The notes: generated from the sequence alone by a model not told the origin. A stretch of DNA of 64,000 bases from Lentibacillus cibarius (GCF_005887555.1 NZ_VCIA01000001.1:1364001-1428000), one strand, 5' to 3'; shown: positions 1 to 8,267, counted from the first letter of the stretch. Numbers and translations: made by a program.

Positions 1-382
1 CTGGTCCTTGTGGTCCTTCTGGTCCTTGTGGTCCCTCTGGTCCTTGGGGTCCCTCTGGTCCGGGTGGTCCAGGTGGCCCGCCTTCCATGGACATAATTTC
101 AATAACTTGGCCCAACTTATTATCCAAAATACCTTCTTTTTGCAATACGATATTTAGTGTATTTTGAACGGTCTCATTCGTTTCTAAGATTTCCGGTAAT
201 GTCGCATTTGGACTTAGCCCCTGAAGGGTACCCAGCGTATATTGAATTTTTTCCGCCTCAGCATTTATAACGTGAGCCAGTCCCAATTCTTCCATCGCTA
301 TGGAAGCCAGAAGCATATTTATCACATCATCCCGAGTCATTGAAATTTCGGGATTAATATCCGGAATATTGGCTTGTGACAT
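1..382 (-). CDS. Collagen-like protein, partial (C-terminal part outside the window)
   Basis: The reverse strand reads a globular N-terminal domain of about 105 residues (NIPDI.PEIS, then SIAMEELGLAH and NAEAEKIQ), followed by Gly-Pro-X triplets alternating GPE and GPQ that run off the window edge. Gly-X-Y repeats form collagen-like triple helices, in spore formers often on exosporium or cell-surface filaments; location here is inference. Two ATGs lie six bases apart: the upstream one (388) abuts an AAGGGGG ribosome site, so the one at 382 is better spaced. The divergent gene at 477 carries the same N-terminal domain without the collagen tail, so the pair arose by duplication. Confidence 0.85.
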   Translation of the reverse strand, partial: MSQANIPDINPEISMTRDDVINMLLASIAMEELGLAHVINAEAEKIQYTLGTLQGLSPNATLPEILETNETVQNTLNIVLQKEGILDNKLGQVIEIMSMEGGPPGPPGPEGPQGPEGPQGPEGPQGP

Positions 383-476
383 TGACATCCCCCTTTTTCA
401 TTTCCATTACCATGGAGGTTGATTCCCATTGACTTCTGGAAGCTATTGATAATATTTTTATAGAGGGTGACCATAC

Positions 477-896
477 ATGTCGATGCCGAATATTCCGGAT
501 ATTACGCCCGAAATCTCTTTGAACAGGTGTGAAGCGATAAACTTAACGCTGACTTCCATTGCCTTGGAAGAAATAAGCTTATCTCACATACTGAACGCAG
601 AAGGGGAAAAAGTACAAGGCATGATTAACAAAGCATGCAGCTTCGATGATTATCTGAAAACAAATGAAAGCATGCATGCCACACTCCGGTCAATCATTAA
701 ATCGCAAATGCTGCTGCAATTTAAACTCGAGGATGTCATTACGATCAATAAAGATAGCAGCCAGCATAGGTGCGAAAAATGCATTAAACAATGTCGATAT
801 CATGGAACCAGTTATTGTAAATGCAGTTCGTTGGAAAATTGTCCGTATTGCTGCAGTTTCCGACAGTATAAAAAACAGGATAAATCATCTAAATAA
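477..896 (+). CDS. Paralogue of the collagen-like protein N-domain with a Cys-rich tail
   Basis: The first about 70 of 139 residues match the collagen-like neighbour (NIPDITPEIS, SIALEEISLSH, NAEGEKVQ). Instead of Gly-Pro-X repeats it ends in a tail with about eight cysteines (CEKCIKQC, CKCSSLENCPYCC). Such a tail could bind metal or form disulfide cross-links, as in spore-coat proteins; that role is inference. It is transcribed divergently from the collagen gene across an intergenic region of about 95 bp and is followed 18 bp later by another small gene, probably in the same transcript. A GAGGGTGA ribosome site lies before the ATG. Confidence 0.7.
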   Translation: MSMPNIPDITPEISLNRCEAINLTLTSIALEEISLSHILNAEGEKVQGMINKACSFDDYLKTNESMHATLRSIIKSQMLLQFKLEDVITINKDSSQHRCEKCIKQCRYHGTSYCKCSSLENCPYCCSFRQYKKQDKSSK

Positions 897-914
897 TGAC
901 TGGGGGGTGGCCCC

Positions 915-1352
915 ATGAGTGCGGATGACCATGATTGGGAAAGTTTATTCGCAGAAAGTGAAGCAGATTATTTGGATGCTCTAAGTATTTATATTTGTTT
1001 TTTGACCAATTATTTACGAAACCTTTGGACGATAGATAATAATGATGAGAGAGAGGAAGCAGAAAATCAACTGATGGATTCCCTCGTGTTAACACAGACA
1101 CTGCACTTTCATCTGCTGCAGCGTAAAATGCTTCTTGATACCAATTTCCAACGGGATGATGACTTTTTTAATGCACAAAATTTGGCGGGTTCCCTGCAAG
1201 AACTAAAAAAGGCGGTTGAAAAACACACCTTTACTTCACAATACACCAAATCAAGATGCCAACAATTTTTAAAACAAATGACACTATATCATCCATCCAT
1301 CAAAATCATCCAAAAAGACACGGATATCCCACCACCCTGGAAGTCGGTATAG
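915..1352 (+). CDS. Hypothetical helical protein, 145 aa
   Basis: Not recognised. An acidic, helix-rich protein without signal peptide or membrane segment. It follows the Cys-rich gene by 18 bp with a GGGGGGTGG ribosome site, so the two are probably co-transcribed and may share a spore or surface role (inference from position only). A REP-like palindrome pair starts immediately at its stop codon. Confidence 0.6.
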   Translation: MSADDHDWESLFAESEADYLDALSIYICFLTNYLRNLWTIDNNDEREEAENQLMDSLVLTQTLHFHLLQRKMLLDTNFQRDDDFFNAQNLAGSLQELKKAVEKHTFTSQYTKSRCQQFLKQMTLYHPSIKIIQKDTDIPPPWKSV

Positions 1353-1397
1353 GTGCCAGGCACTTGCACAATTCAGAATAGTCTAAGTGCCTGGCAC
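1353..1397. repeat. REP-like palindrome unit
   Basis: GTGCCAGGCAC and GTGCCTGGCAC flank a short spacer containing CACAATTCAGAAT. Near-identical units occur at 2864, 3032 and 3493, and a single arm at 1852. Such short intergenic palindromes are typical of REP families mobilised by Y1 (RAYT) transposases; no such transposase is in this window. Confidence 0.75.
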
Positions 1398-1432
1398 GAA
1401 AAACCGCTCGACAATACAATCACCCCAAAAAC

Positions 1433-1606
1433 TTGAAAAAAAGCACTAAATTTTTGTATAATATAAATATAATTATAATATAATGAAAAAGAGAAGTGCG
1501 CTAACACTTCTCCATACAACTGCACCGTAAGGGGGCGGTTGTCTATATGCGTTTATTTATTGTGTGAACCACCCTTTCGCTTCCTACGGCTCAGGGTGGT
1601 TTTCTT
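1433..1606 (+). ncRNA. Candidate antisense RNA overlapping a small ORF
   Basis: A good sigma-A promoter (TTGAAA at 1433, 18-bp spacer, TATAAT at 1457) fires toward an intrinsic terminator: arms AACCACCCT and AGGGTGGTT at 1567-1601, followed by a T-rich tail. No ORF with a ribosome site lies between. The predicted RNA of roughly 135 nt ends inside the 3' part of the opposing small ORF (1553-1699), which resembles the layout of type I toxin-antitoxin loci. The structure is seen directly; the function is inferred. Confidence 0.5.
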
Positions 1607-1699
1607 GTTTTCTAATATGTTTTTCCGAAAGAAATATGCACCACTCTCCCGCATGATCCCCTTCAGAACTTCACGAAGAAATTCAAGAAATGTTTCCAT
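1553..1699 (-). CDS. Small basic amphipathic peptide, possible type I toxin
   Basis: A 48-residue ORF starts at an ATG preceded by a near-perfect AAAGGAGGTGATAATC ribosome site. The peptide has a hydrophobic/amphipathic first half (FLEFLREVL, then AYFFRKNILE) and a very basic end (RRKRKGG). I recall similar small conserved peptides in Bacillaceae but cannot name a characterised family. Its 3' end encodes the hairpin that also terminates the convergent RNA, so the two transcripts share a bidirectional terminator. An ordinary small regulatory or membrane peptide is the alternative. Confidence 0.55.
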   Translation of the reverse strand: METFLEFLREVLKGIMRESGAYFFRKNILENKKTTLSRRKRKGGSHNK

Positions 1700-1862
1700 G
1701 ATTATCACCTCCTTTCCTAAAACGGAAAGAAGAGCGACAACCAACCACCCTCACAATATTCAGCTGCATTTCAATTCTATCATATTTTTAGATTAAATAT
1801 GTGAATTTTTAAAAAGTCACTCCAGAGATTTCTCTCCACTGTACCCGGCAAGTGCCTGGCAC

Positions 1863-2843
1863 CTATTCAAACCCCACTACCGGGTGTGGTATGTATGGTT
1901 CTTCTAAGTACGCTACCTCTTCTGGTGTAAGCGAAACGGAAAGTGCGTCGACTGCATCTTCTACATGAGAGATTTTTGTGGCGCCGACAATCGGAGCTGT
2001 TACCGTTTCTTTTTGCAGCAACCAGGCAAGCGCAATTTGAACACGGGGAACGCCATGTTTCTCCGCAAGTTCGGAAACCCTGTCAACAATGGCTCGATCG
2101 GTTTCTGCTGTCGGATCATATTTACTTTTTTGCATTTGATCCGTTTTGGAACGATACGTCGATTCCGCCCAATCACGCGCCAATCGCCCTGATGCAAGCG
2201 GACTATAAGGGATAACGCCGATGTTTTCCTCTTTACAAAGCGGCAACATCTCCCTTTCCTCTTCACGGTATATAAGGTTCAGGTGATTTTGCATGGATGC
2301 AAATTTGGTCCAGCCATTTTTCTCAGCAATGTGATTGGCTTTTTGAAACTGCCACGCACTCATCGAAGAAGCACCGATGTATCTTGCTTTCCCGGATTTG
2401 ACGACATCGTGCAATGCTTCCATCGTTTCCTCAATCGGGGTATGCTCATCCCAACGATGAATGATATAGAGATCTACATAATCGGTTCCAAGACGCGAGA
2501 GACTTTTATCGATTTCACTCATAATTGCCTTCCGGGAGAGGCCACTGCCATTTGGTCCATCATGCATCTGATAATAAACTTTTGTGGCTAGGACAATTTC
2601 ATCCCGATTCGCAAAGTCCTTTAACGCCCGGCCCAAAAACTCCTCACTAGTCCCATCTGCATACATATTCGCCGTATCAAAGAAATTAATGCCCAATTCC
2701 AACGCCTTTTTAATAATCGGCCGGCTTTTTTCCTCGTCAAGCACCCACTTATGATACCAACGCGCCGCTTCACCAAAACTCATCGTCCCTAAGCAAATGC
2801 GCGATACATCTAAACCAGTATTCCCAAGTTTTACATAGTCCAT
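1863..2843 (-). CDS. Aldo/keto reductase
   Basis: A full-length 326-residue NAD(P)H-dependent oxidoreductase with a TIM-barrel fold, cytosolic. The catalytic tetrad is visible: Asp56 and Tyr61 (FFDTANMY), Lys88 (ATKVY) and His129 (YIIHRWD). The N-terminal RICLGTMSFG and late cofactor-binding TAPIVGATK segments are typical of the YhdN/YajO-like bacterial group. Substrate cannot be told from sequence; these enzymes reduce aldehydes and ketones. It stands alone between REP-like repeats and looks monocistronic, with a pyrimidine-rich stretch complementary to a GAGGGGGTAAAAA ribosome site before the ATG. Confidence 0.93.
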   Translation of the reverse strand: MDYVKLGNTGLDVSRICLGTMSFGEAARWYHKWVLDEEKSRPIIKKALELGINFFDTANMYADGTSEEFLGRALKDFANRDEIVLATKVYYQMHDGPNGSGLSRKAIMSEIDKSLSRLGTDYVDLYIIHRWDEHTPIEETMEALHDVVKSGKARYIGASSMSAWQFQKANHIAEKNGWTKFASMQNHLNLIYREEEREMLPLCKEENIGVIPYSPLASGRLARDWAESTYRSKTDQMQKSKYDPTAETDRAIVDRVSELAEKHGVPRVQIALAWLLQKETVTAPIVGATKISHVEDAVDALSVSLTPEEVAYLEEPYIPHPVVGFE

Positions 2844-2863
2844 TTTTTACCCCCTCTTATCTA

Positions 2864-2908
2864 GTGCCTGGCACCCACACAATTCAGAATTATCAAAGTG
2901 CCTGGCAC
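2864..2908. repeat. REP-like palindrome unit
   Basis: Two GTGCCTGGCAC arms around CACAATTCAGAATTATC, just upstream of the reductase start. It differs from the other copies in having both arms in the same form. Confidence 0.75.
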
Positions 2909-2990
2909 CCCCGATTCTACCATATTATATGTGAATTTCTAAAAAATACTGTAGAGTTTAAACTATGTCGGTGCCTAGCAGCTAAAAAAC

Positions 2991-3026
2991 AAAAGCCCTG
3001 CAGAGATTTCTCTCCACAGGACTTTC
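2991..3026. repeat. Dispersed hairpin repeat (terminator-like)
   Basis: AAAAGCCCTG-CAGAGA ... TCTC-CACAGGACTTTC forms a stem flanked by A/T runs and could terminate transcription in both directions. Related copies lie near 11043, 14734, 20813, 21332, 51789, 52827 and 58091. Confidence 0.7.
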
Positions 3027-3031
3027 CCTAA

Positions 3032-3076
3032 GTGCCAGGCACCCGCACAATTCAGAATTGTCAAAGTGCCTGGCAC
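3032..3076. repeat. REP-like palindrome unit
   Basis: GTGCCAGGCAC then GTGCCTGGCAC around CACAATTCAGAATTG; it touches the stop codon of the lipoprotein gene. Confidence 0.75.
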
Positions 3077-3436
3077 CTAGCGGACCGTAATCCGCAAATT
3101 TTTACCAGGGTACTTCTCTTTTAGCTTCTCGTGATATTTCTCTTTCAATTGATCTTTTGTTTCTGACTCTGTGTCCTTTTCCATTTCAATTTCCATCTTT
3201 ACTATACTGTCATTATCCTCAACGTAACCACTTTTGACGTGTTCTTCCTCTAATAATTCCGCTGATAAGTCCCGATCTAATTCACCCTGCAAGTCTTCTT
3301 CTACCTGGTCTAATTTTTCCGTCACCTCATTGTTTTCCGCCTCCTCATTGTTTTCCGTCTCCTCATTATTTTGCGAGCATGCGATTAGCGAAAAAGTGGT
3401 TACAATCGCTACGAAAACGAACTTGAATCTAGTCAA
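3077..3436 (-). CDS. Small acidic lipoprotein
   Basis: 119 residues with a type II signal peptide (lipobox SLIAC, Cys20), then a very acidic low-complexity stretch with three NNEE/NNEV repeats and a charged C-terminal region (KEKYHEKLKEKYPGKN). It should be anchored to the outer face of the membrane. No known domain recognised. REP-like units flank it on both sides, and it is probably a single-gene transcript. Confidence 0.75.
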   Translation of the reverse strand: MTRFKFVFVAIVTTFSLIACSQNNEETENNEEAENNEVTEKLDQVEEDLQGELDRDLSAELLEEEHVKSGYVEDNDSIVKMEIEMEKDTESETKDQLKEKYHEKLKEKYPGKNLRITVR

Positions 3437-3492
3437 GATGCACTCTCCTTTTTTATACTTAGCTTGCCATTATTTGTTAATGTTATACATTC

Positions 3493-3537
3493 GTGCCAGG
3501 CACCCACACAATTCAGAATTGTCAAAGTGCCTGGCAC
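3493..3537. repeat. REP-like palindrome unit
   Basis: GTGCCAGGCAC and GTGCCTGGCAC arms with the CACAATTCAGAATTG spacer, upstream of the lipoprotein gene. Confidence 0.75.
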
Positions 3538-3635
3538 TACACTCCCATTTGTGGGCTTTTAAGGTCCCTCAAAAATATCTTTTAGCGCTTGTCAACATGA
3601 TGTATTCATGATATTCTTTATCTAGATAGTATTTA

Positions 3636-3823
3636 TGTTTAGATTGCCTTGTCGCAATCAGAGAGACTATATTATATAGGTTACTGTTTCATTTAAAGCA
3701 CATAATTTTTATCTTCCCGCATATGATATAACATGTTTAGATTGCCACGTCGCAATCAGAGAGACCCAATCATAACGATTGGGGTTTGAAGAAAGACCAT
3801 TCCAATTGGAGTGGTCTTTTCTC
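3636..3823 (+). repeat. Direct repeat pair followed by hairpins; possible small RNA
   Basis: TGTTTAGATTGCC..GTCGCAATC plus AGAGAGAC occurs at 3636-3667 and 3734-3765, exactly 98 bp apart with two differences. Each copy contains the inverted repeat GATTGC/GCAATC. After the second copy come a CCCAATC/GATTGGG hairpin and a terminator-like AAAGACCA/TGGTCTTTT stem. No ORF is present. Either a structured RNA or a duplicated regulatory unit is possible. Confidence 0.45.
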
Positions 3824-4088
3824 ATGGCCTCTTTTCACCTATAAAAAACTCCTTCTGAGGTGGAGAAGTTGTGTTACCTGACACCGTGCCCATCTAAGCG
3901 TTCTTTTTTTGCATATAGAGGCGCTGGGCTCCCTGCCTTAGTGTTCCGGCAAACTAAAACGGGATGTTCAGCAAAGCGGCGCCATCCTCAAGCTGAATTC
4001 CCTCAATATTGTTCGTAAATTGTTTATGCGCCTGGCATCCAAACTAACGGGGGGCTTGACCACAGGAACCTCACATATAAAGTATTTA

Positions 4089-4346
4089 TTATCCAAATAA
4101 TGCTTGAAGAAAAGAAAATTTATAAATAAAAGTAAATAATCCTATCCCAATACCAAATATTGCGAACCCCCTGTTGTATTGTTTAAATAAACCTATAATA
4201 CCTATTACTATTGCTAAGATCCATACTGGCAGCAAAAGCCATCCAAAAAGCGGGATAAGACTAAATACGAATCCAAGTATAGCTAGTGAAATTGAGACAA
4301 CTGCAGCGGTATTTGACCTTTGTTCTACGGCAATAACCTCACTCAT
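4089..4346 (-). CDS. Small membrane protein, 85 aa (DUF4190-like)
   Basis: The start at 4346 is chosen because GAAAGGGG sits seven bases before this ATG. After a short polar N-terminus (MSEVIAVEQRSNTAAV) come two long hydrophobic segments separated by a short turn (AILGFVFSLIPLFGWLL and a following IVIGIIGLF), then a Phe-rich end. The Gly-rich paired helices recall DUF4190-type envelope proteins; function unknown. Confidence 0.6.
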   Translation of the reverse strand: MSEVIAVEQRSNTAAVVSISLAILGFVFSLIPLFGWLLLPVWILAIVIGIIGLFKQYNRGFAIFGIGIGLFTFIYKFSFLQALFG

Positions 4347-4714
4347 TATCAAAACCCCTTTCATCTTTAAATATATAATTGGCATGATATGCTTCATTTA
4401 TTCAAAAATGATTTTACTTTTTAGTACACAAAAGTAAGCTTTATCGGGAAAAAAGAAACATTTCACAAACGCTTGCCCCAACTAAAGAAACAGGGGGAGG
4501 AGCTCCCTCGTTGTTCATCCCCTCTTATGGTCAAAAATTGAGTGGAACATAATAATAATATCAAGTTCCTTGGTTTTTCAGGTTTAAGCCTCGATTTTTC
4601 CCGAGCGGGTTTTGCAATATTCAATAATCTTTCGTTCTCAATAGGAGGTTTTTCGTTATTACCTAAGTGTCTTCCACTATTACCGGGGATATCTTCATTA
4701 TTTCCGAATAAAAA

Positions 4715-4980
4715 GGTCCGCAAATAATCATTAAAGGTTCGCACGAAAACAAGCCTGTGATTTGAGTGCTTCATGGGCTGTTTTCGATTTTCAGTGTCTT
4801 AATATGAATGATTATATGGCAAGGTTCGCATATTCACGAAGTAGGTTCGCACGAAAACGAAGTAAATTTTCAAGATTTTCGGGACAATAACAAAAACGTA
4901 CATTGGTATATATAGGGATTGGAACACTTTTGAACTTAATTATCTGGCTTAGGTTCTCATATTAAAAACTTAGGTTCGCA
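4715..4980. repeat. Three pairs of GGTTCGCA direct repeats, 21 bp apart within each pair
   Basis: Copies (with single variants) start at 4715/4736, 4823/4844 and 4952/4973: each pair is spaced exactly 21 bp, two helical turns. The second copy of each pair continues into ACG and, in two cases, AAAAC. The stretch 4347-5122 holds no convincing gene. The array lies next to a tyrosine-recombinase remnant, so recombinase-binding arms of a mobile-element end are likely (inference). Confidence 0.7.
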
Positions 4981-5122
4981 CGTTTACATTTATGTACTAA
5001 CTAGGACAATATAGCTATCATACCTATACGATTGCTGGACTCTTTATGTTAATTAGCTTATACGGGTGATGTTTTCCATACTGGCAAGCACCCATATTCG
5101 GCCAGCATTTTGAATCCCGCGA

Positions 5123-5335
5123 TCAGTTTTCTTCTCGTACAGCAATCTGAATAACACGCTTTTTAAAATCGAGAATCTTTATTACCAATACTTCATGTAC
5201 CCTTAGTCCACAATATACCAAATAACGATACCACATCTTCCTCAACGCCTCCATTTGCTCTTCATAAGAGGAATCGATATAAGTCATCGTTGTTTCAATA
5301 CTTTCAATGAAACAAAATAAATTGTGAATAGGCAA
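5123..5335 (-). pseudogene. Tyrosine recombinase fragment
   Basis: The segment YLVYCGLRVHEVLVIKI followed by DFKKRVIQI matches the box I region of phage-type integrases (usually YTGLRxSEl, with the catalytic Arg). The rest of the catalytic domain (HxxR, Tyr) is absent, and the N-terminal part does not read as a normal core-binding domain. It is a remnant, probably of the element whose repeats lie just to its left. Confidence 0.55.
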
Positions 5336-5361
5336 CTGCTATTCACAATTTATTTACCCAG

Positions 5362-6327
5362 TTATTCAACTGACGAGAAGTCAATGAGTTCTCTATTTTT
5401 TTTATTAAATTTAACGTCAAAGCCTTCCGGATATGAATCTTTCCCGGTTACGTCTACAGACGCTTTACGTTTCGGAATTAAACTAAAATCAAGGTCAGCG
5501 TATACGGTTCCTTCTTTATCATATAATGGGCCTGCTAGATATTCACCACTTGGAGAGATAATAGCACTTCCGCCAAAATAATCCCAGCTTGCATTACCAA
5601 TTGAATCAATACCTTTTTCGTCTTTGGGAACATAAAATGAGGATGCAATCACAAAACACTGCCCTTCAAGCGCATAGGCTTTGCTTGCTGTTTCAATAAC
5701 TCCTTTATTCGATCGGCCGTTTTCAAAAATTGGCCACCCAGGCCATGAAGCACAGTGAATCTGCTCACCTTGAGCAATTAACCCATATTTCAGCATTGGT
5801 TGTAAGTGCTCATAACAAATAAGTCCTCCAACACGGCCTGCTTCTGTATCGACAACATTCAATCCGTTTACATCTCCTCGAGTATGGAACATCTTTTCCC
5901 TGTTTGAAGGAAATACTTTACGATGAACATTTAATATTTCTCCATCAGAGCCGATTGTGACTAGTGAATTAAAGATAACGCCATCATAATAGTCGATAAC
6001 CTCGTTAATACCTGTAACAATTATGATCTTATTTTCTTTAGCAGCTTTTTGTAGCGAACTTAAATCTCCCTTTTCTATATTCACACACTCAAGTGTGAAA
6101 TCAGCCAAATCTTCTTCCCATCTTGAAGGTTCCTTAAAATCAATGGACCAATTCGGATATGCCGGGATAAAACACTCAGGAAATACAGCAATATCCGCAT
6201 AGTTATCTGCTGCCTCTTTTACGTATTCCAGCATTTTAGTTATTGTTTTTTTCTTATTAAACGGAAAAACTGGAGAAATTTGTACTGCTGCTGCTTTTAT
6301 TTTTGGATATGACAGTTTTTCGCTCAT
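5362..6327 (-). CDS. Nitrilase / carbon-nitrogen hydrolase
   Basis: 321 residues of the nitrilase superfamily (aliphatic/aryl nitrilase branch), which hydrolyses nitriles to acids and ammonia. The catalytic triad is visible: Glu51 in FPECFIPAYP, Lys137 in HRKVFPSNREK and Cys171 in GGLICYEHLQP. The length is about the family norm. It is the last gene after the symporter pair (18-bp gap) and in the same direction, so the symporter probably imports its substrate or a related compound. Which nitrile is used cannot be read from sequence. Confidence 0.92.
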   Translation of the reverse strand: MSEKLSYPKIKAAAVQISPVFPFNKKKTITKMLEYVKEAADNYADIAVFPECFIPAYPNWSIDFKEPSRWEEDLADFTLECVNIEKGDLSSLQKAAKENKIIIVTGINEVIDYYDGVIFNSLVTIGSDGEILNVHRKVFPSNREKMFHTRGDVNGLNVVDTEAGRVGGLICYEHLQPMLKYGLIAQGEQIHCASWPGWPIFENGRSNKGVIETASKAYALEGQCFVIASSFYVPKDEKGIDSIGNASWDYFGGSAIISPSGEYLAGPLYDKEGTVYADLDFSLIPKRKASVDVTGKDSYPEGFDVKFNKKNRELIDFSSVE

Positions 6328-6344
6328 CTTAATCTCCCCTTATC

Positions 6345-7853
6345 TTAGTTAATATTTTTTATATAACTACTTGTCTTCTTTCCATCCCCATATAATTTTG
6401 AAACAAGGGTATCGTGAAATTCGTTTTGGATCGCCGAAGTTTCCCTGCTATCCAGAAGACTTCCACCGAAAAAGACAATACTAGCGACTATAATTCCTGA
6501 TGCTGCAGGTCCCATTGGAAGAGGTGAACCAAGTACATAAACTAATGTTAGAACTAACTCCCCAGCAATGATACTTACTATTGCAGCCACTGTGCTTGCT
6601 TGTCTCCACAACAGAGGACCTATTGCAGCGGGCACAAGCTGTATAGAGATAGCAAACCCTAATGAAGCAAGTGGTACTAAGAAACCTTGCGCTGCCGGCA
6701 GGAATGAAAGTAAAACAATTAAACCAGTCAATGCTAAAACAGCTGTTTTTCCAATAACAGTTATTTGTTTAATTGTTAAATCCTTCTTAAAGAAACGAAC
6801 ATAAATATCGGTTACCAATAAACTGACTGATGATAGCAGCTGACTGTTAATAGTTGAAATACCAGCTGCCAAAATTGCTGCTACCACAACAGACCCAAAC
6901 ATAGGAGCATAGTTTGAGAAAAATACCGGAATAATTTGATCACTGTTAGCAGCTGTTATGCCAGGAACCAAACCAGGATAATGTGCTAGAATTCCAATGA
7001 ACAGGGCTCCGCAGGCCATTAACCATGAATTCCAAAATGGAGTTATTACTGATGTTTTCGCCAAAATCATTGGTGATTTGGCAGAGTAGAATTTTTGCCA
7101 CATATGAGGCATCACCCAATAACCTAAGCCTAATCCAAGAGCCGTATCAAAAATACCCCAGAAATCGCCATGATTCGTTAAAGTCTCAGGTGCAATATCC
7201 TCTATCGACTTCAGTGCATTTATTCCACCAGTATTCATAAAGAAGATTGCCGTAATAAAAATTAGTACAAAGCCAAAGAAGAATCCCATAAATGTGTCAG
7301 CCCATGCTGCTCCTCGTCCACCACTCAACGTTACGATAAGACCAACGAAGGCACCCATGATTAAAACACCTATCCAATATGGAATTTCTTCCCCCGTCAA
7401 ACTGTTTAAGGCTGAAGCACCGCCAGTCACCTGGATCAACATATAAGGAACCAAACCAATGATGCCTATTACAGCAAATAACAGACGTAACGTACTACTT
7501 TTATAGTATTTTTCAATTAATTCACCGGGAGTCACGAAATTGTACTTCTTCCCCAAGTACCATATTCTTGCACCAAAAATCCAAATAAACATCGCATGCA
7601 CAATTGCCCAAGCTGCAAAAGCAATAAACCAAACGCCACCCCTATAATATGAACCAACTGCTCCGAGTAATGTCCATGTGCTAAAGAAACTAGCACCTGT
7701 CGTCATGACCATAACAATTGTTCCAAGACCACGATTCGCCAGATAGAAATCATCTGGGGTAGAAATATTCGAACGAGAAGCCATAAATGAAATGGACAAT
7801 AATATGATCAAAAATATTGTAAGTACAATAATGGTAGTCGTTGTCGAAGCCAT
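6345..7853 (-). CDS. Sodium:solute symporter (SSS family)
   Basis: About 502 residues and some 13 hydrophobic segments, with the SSS signature region near the N-terminus (DDFYLANRGLG, then TGASFFSTWTLLGA). These carriers use the sodium gradient to import small organic solutes. The start at 7853 is preferred because AGGGGGAATAAC directly precedes that ATG. The stop codon of the small partner gene lies within this ribosome site, indicating coupled translation. With the nitrilase downstream and the PAS/AAA+ regulator upstream, it forms a solute-uptake and hydrolysis unit. Confidence 0.93.
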   Translation of the reverse strand: MASTTTTIIVLTIFLIILLSISFMASRSNISTPDDFYLANRGLGTIVMVMTTGASFFSTWTLLGAVGSYYRGGVWFIAFAAWAIVHAMFIWIFGARIWYLGKKYNFVTPGELIEKYYKSSTLRLLFAVIGIIGLVPYMLIQVTGGASALNSLTGEEIPYWIGVLIMGAFVGLIVTLSGGRGAAWADTFMGFFFGFVLIFITAIFFMNTGGINALKSIEDIAPETLTNHGDFWGIFDTALGLGLGYWVMPHMWQKFYSAKSPMILAKTSVITPFWNSWLMACGALFIGILAHYPGLVPGITAANSDQIIPVFFSNYAPMFGSVVVAAILAAGISTINSQLLSSVSLLVTDIYVRFFKKDLTIKQITVIGKTAVLALTGLIVLLSFLPAAQGFLVPLASLGFAISIQLVPAAIGPLLWRQASTVAAIVSIIAGELVLTLVYVLGSPLPMGPAASGIIVASIVFFGGSLLDSRETSAIQNEFHDTLVSKLYGDGKKTSSYIKNIN

Positions 7854-7854
7854 G

Positions 7855-8100
7855 TTATTCCCCCTTTTTCTCTTCATCTAATAACTCTTGTTCAGTTCTT
7901 AAAGCAAACGGTTTAAAGAATTTTTTATAAACGTAAACTACAACAATAGTATTAATCAAGTTGATTAGCAAAACCCAAAATAATGGCAATGGCAACGGTC
8001 CTATCCAGATTAGTGAATTGAACACTCCTAAGTTTGGTAAAAAAGTTAATGCATAAAGAATAAAGAAAACCGCTAACGTGTTCCTGTGTTTTTTCTGCAT
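7855..8100 (-). CDS. DUF3311-type small membrane partner of the symporter
   Basis: 81 residues, two membrane helices separated by a WIGPLPLPLFWVL segment, typical of the DUF3311 proteins that precede SSS symporters in bacterial operons. The start at 8100 follows AAAGGAGTGATATTC. The end of the gene overlaps the ribosome site of the symporter, so a one-to-one partnership is likely. The biochemical role of these small subunits is not established. Confidence 0.85.
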   Translation of the reverse strand: MQKKHRNTLAVFFILYALTFLPNLGVFNSLIWIGPLPLPLFWVLLINLINTIVVVYVYKKFFKPFALRTEQELLDEEKKGE

Positions 8101-8162
8101 GAATATCACTCCTTTCCTTTTAAATTGTAAACGTTGCTATTTTTTTGAACAATAAAATAAGT

Positions 8163-8197
8163 AAAAAAATCTATGCATAAATGCATAGATTTTTAAA
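8163..8197. promoter_or_regulatory. Palindromic operator candidate or terminator
   Basis: ATCTATGCAT-AA-ATGCATAGAT is a perfect palindrome with 10-bp arms at 8169-8190, extended by A and T runs. It lies between the regulator stop (8273) and the symporter-operon start (8100). Read on the minus strand the T run makes it terminator-like; its TATGCAT core is repeated at 8250-8267, which argues for protein binding. Confidence 0.6.
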
Positions 8198-8249
8198 GAT
8201 TTTATATACTCAATTAATTAAACCTTCGTTAAGACAATAACCATGCCTA

Positions 8250-8267
8250 GTATGCATTTATGCATAC
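8250..8267. promoter_or_regulatory. Second palindromic operator candidate
   Basis: GTATGCAT-TT-ATGCATAC, perfect 8-bp arms and the same TATGCATwwATGCATA core as the site 79 bp away. A lone ATGCATA half-site lies at 9929, upstream of the regulator gene. The likely ligand is the regulator encoded at 8273-9877 (inference). Confidence 0.6.

Larger units (their letters stand above)
3438..4088. other. Non-coding interval rich in repeats and hairpins
   Basis: Holds a REP-like unit (3493-3537), two 32-bp direct repeats (3636 and 3734) and two hairpins. From about 3830 to 4080 I see no supported gene; a truncated palindrome arm (CCTGGCATCC near 4030) suggests decay. Confidence 0.6.

Noticed and set aside
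1433..1699. Fst/par-type addiction module
   Set aside because: The peptide does not resemble Fst, and the repeats in the two 5' regions are not arranged to be complementary.
4463..4774. Overlapping ORFs on both strands of about 60-100 codons
   Set aside because: No ribosome site, repeat-derived codons (the GGTTCGCA array), and no recognisable domain.
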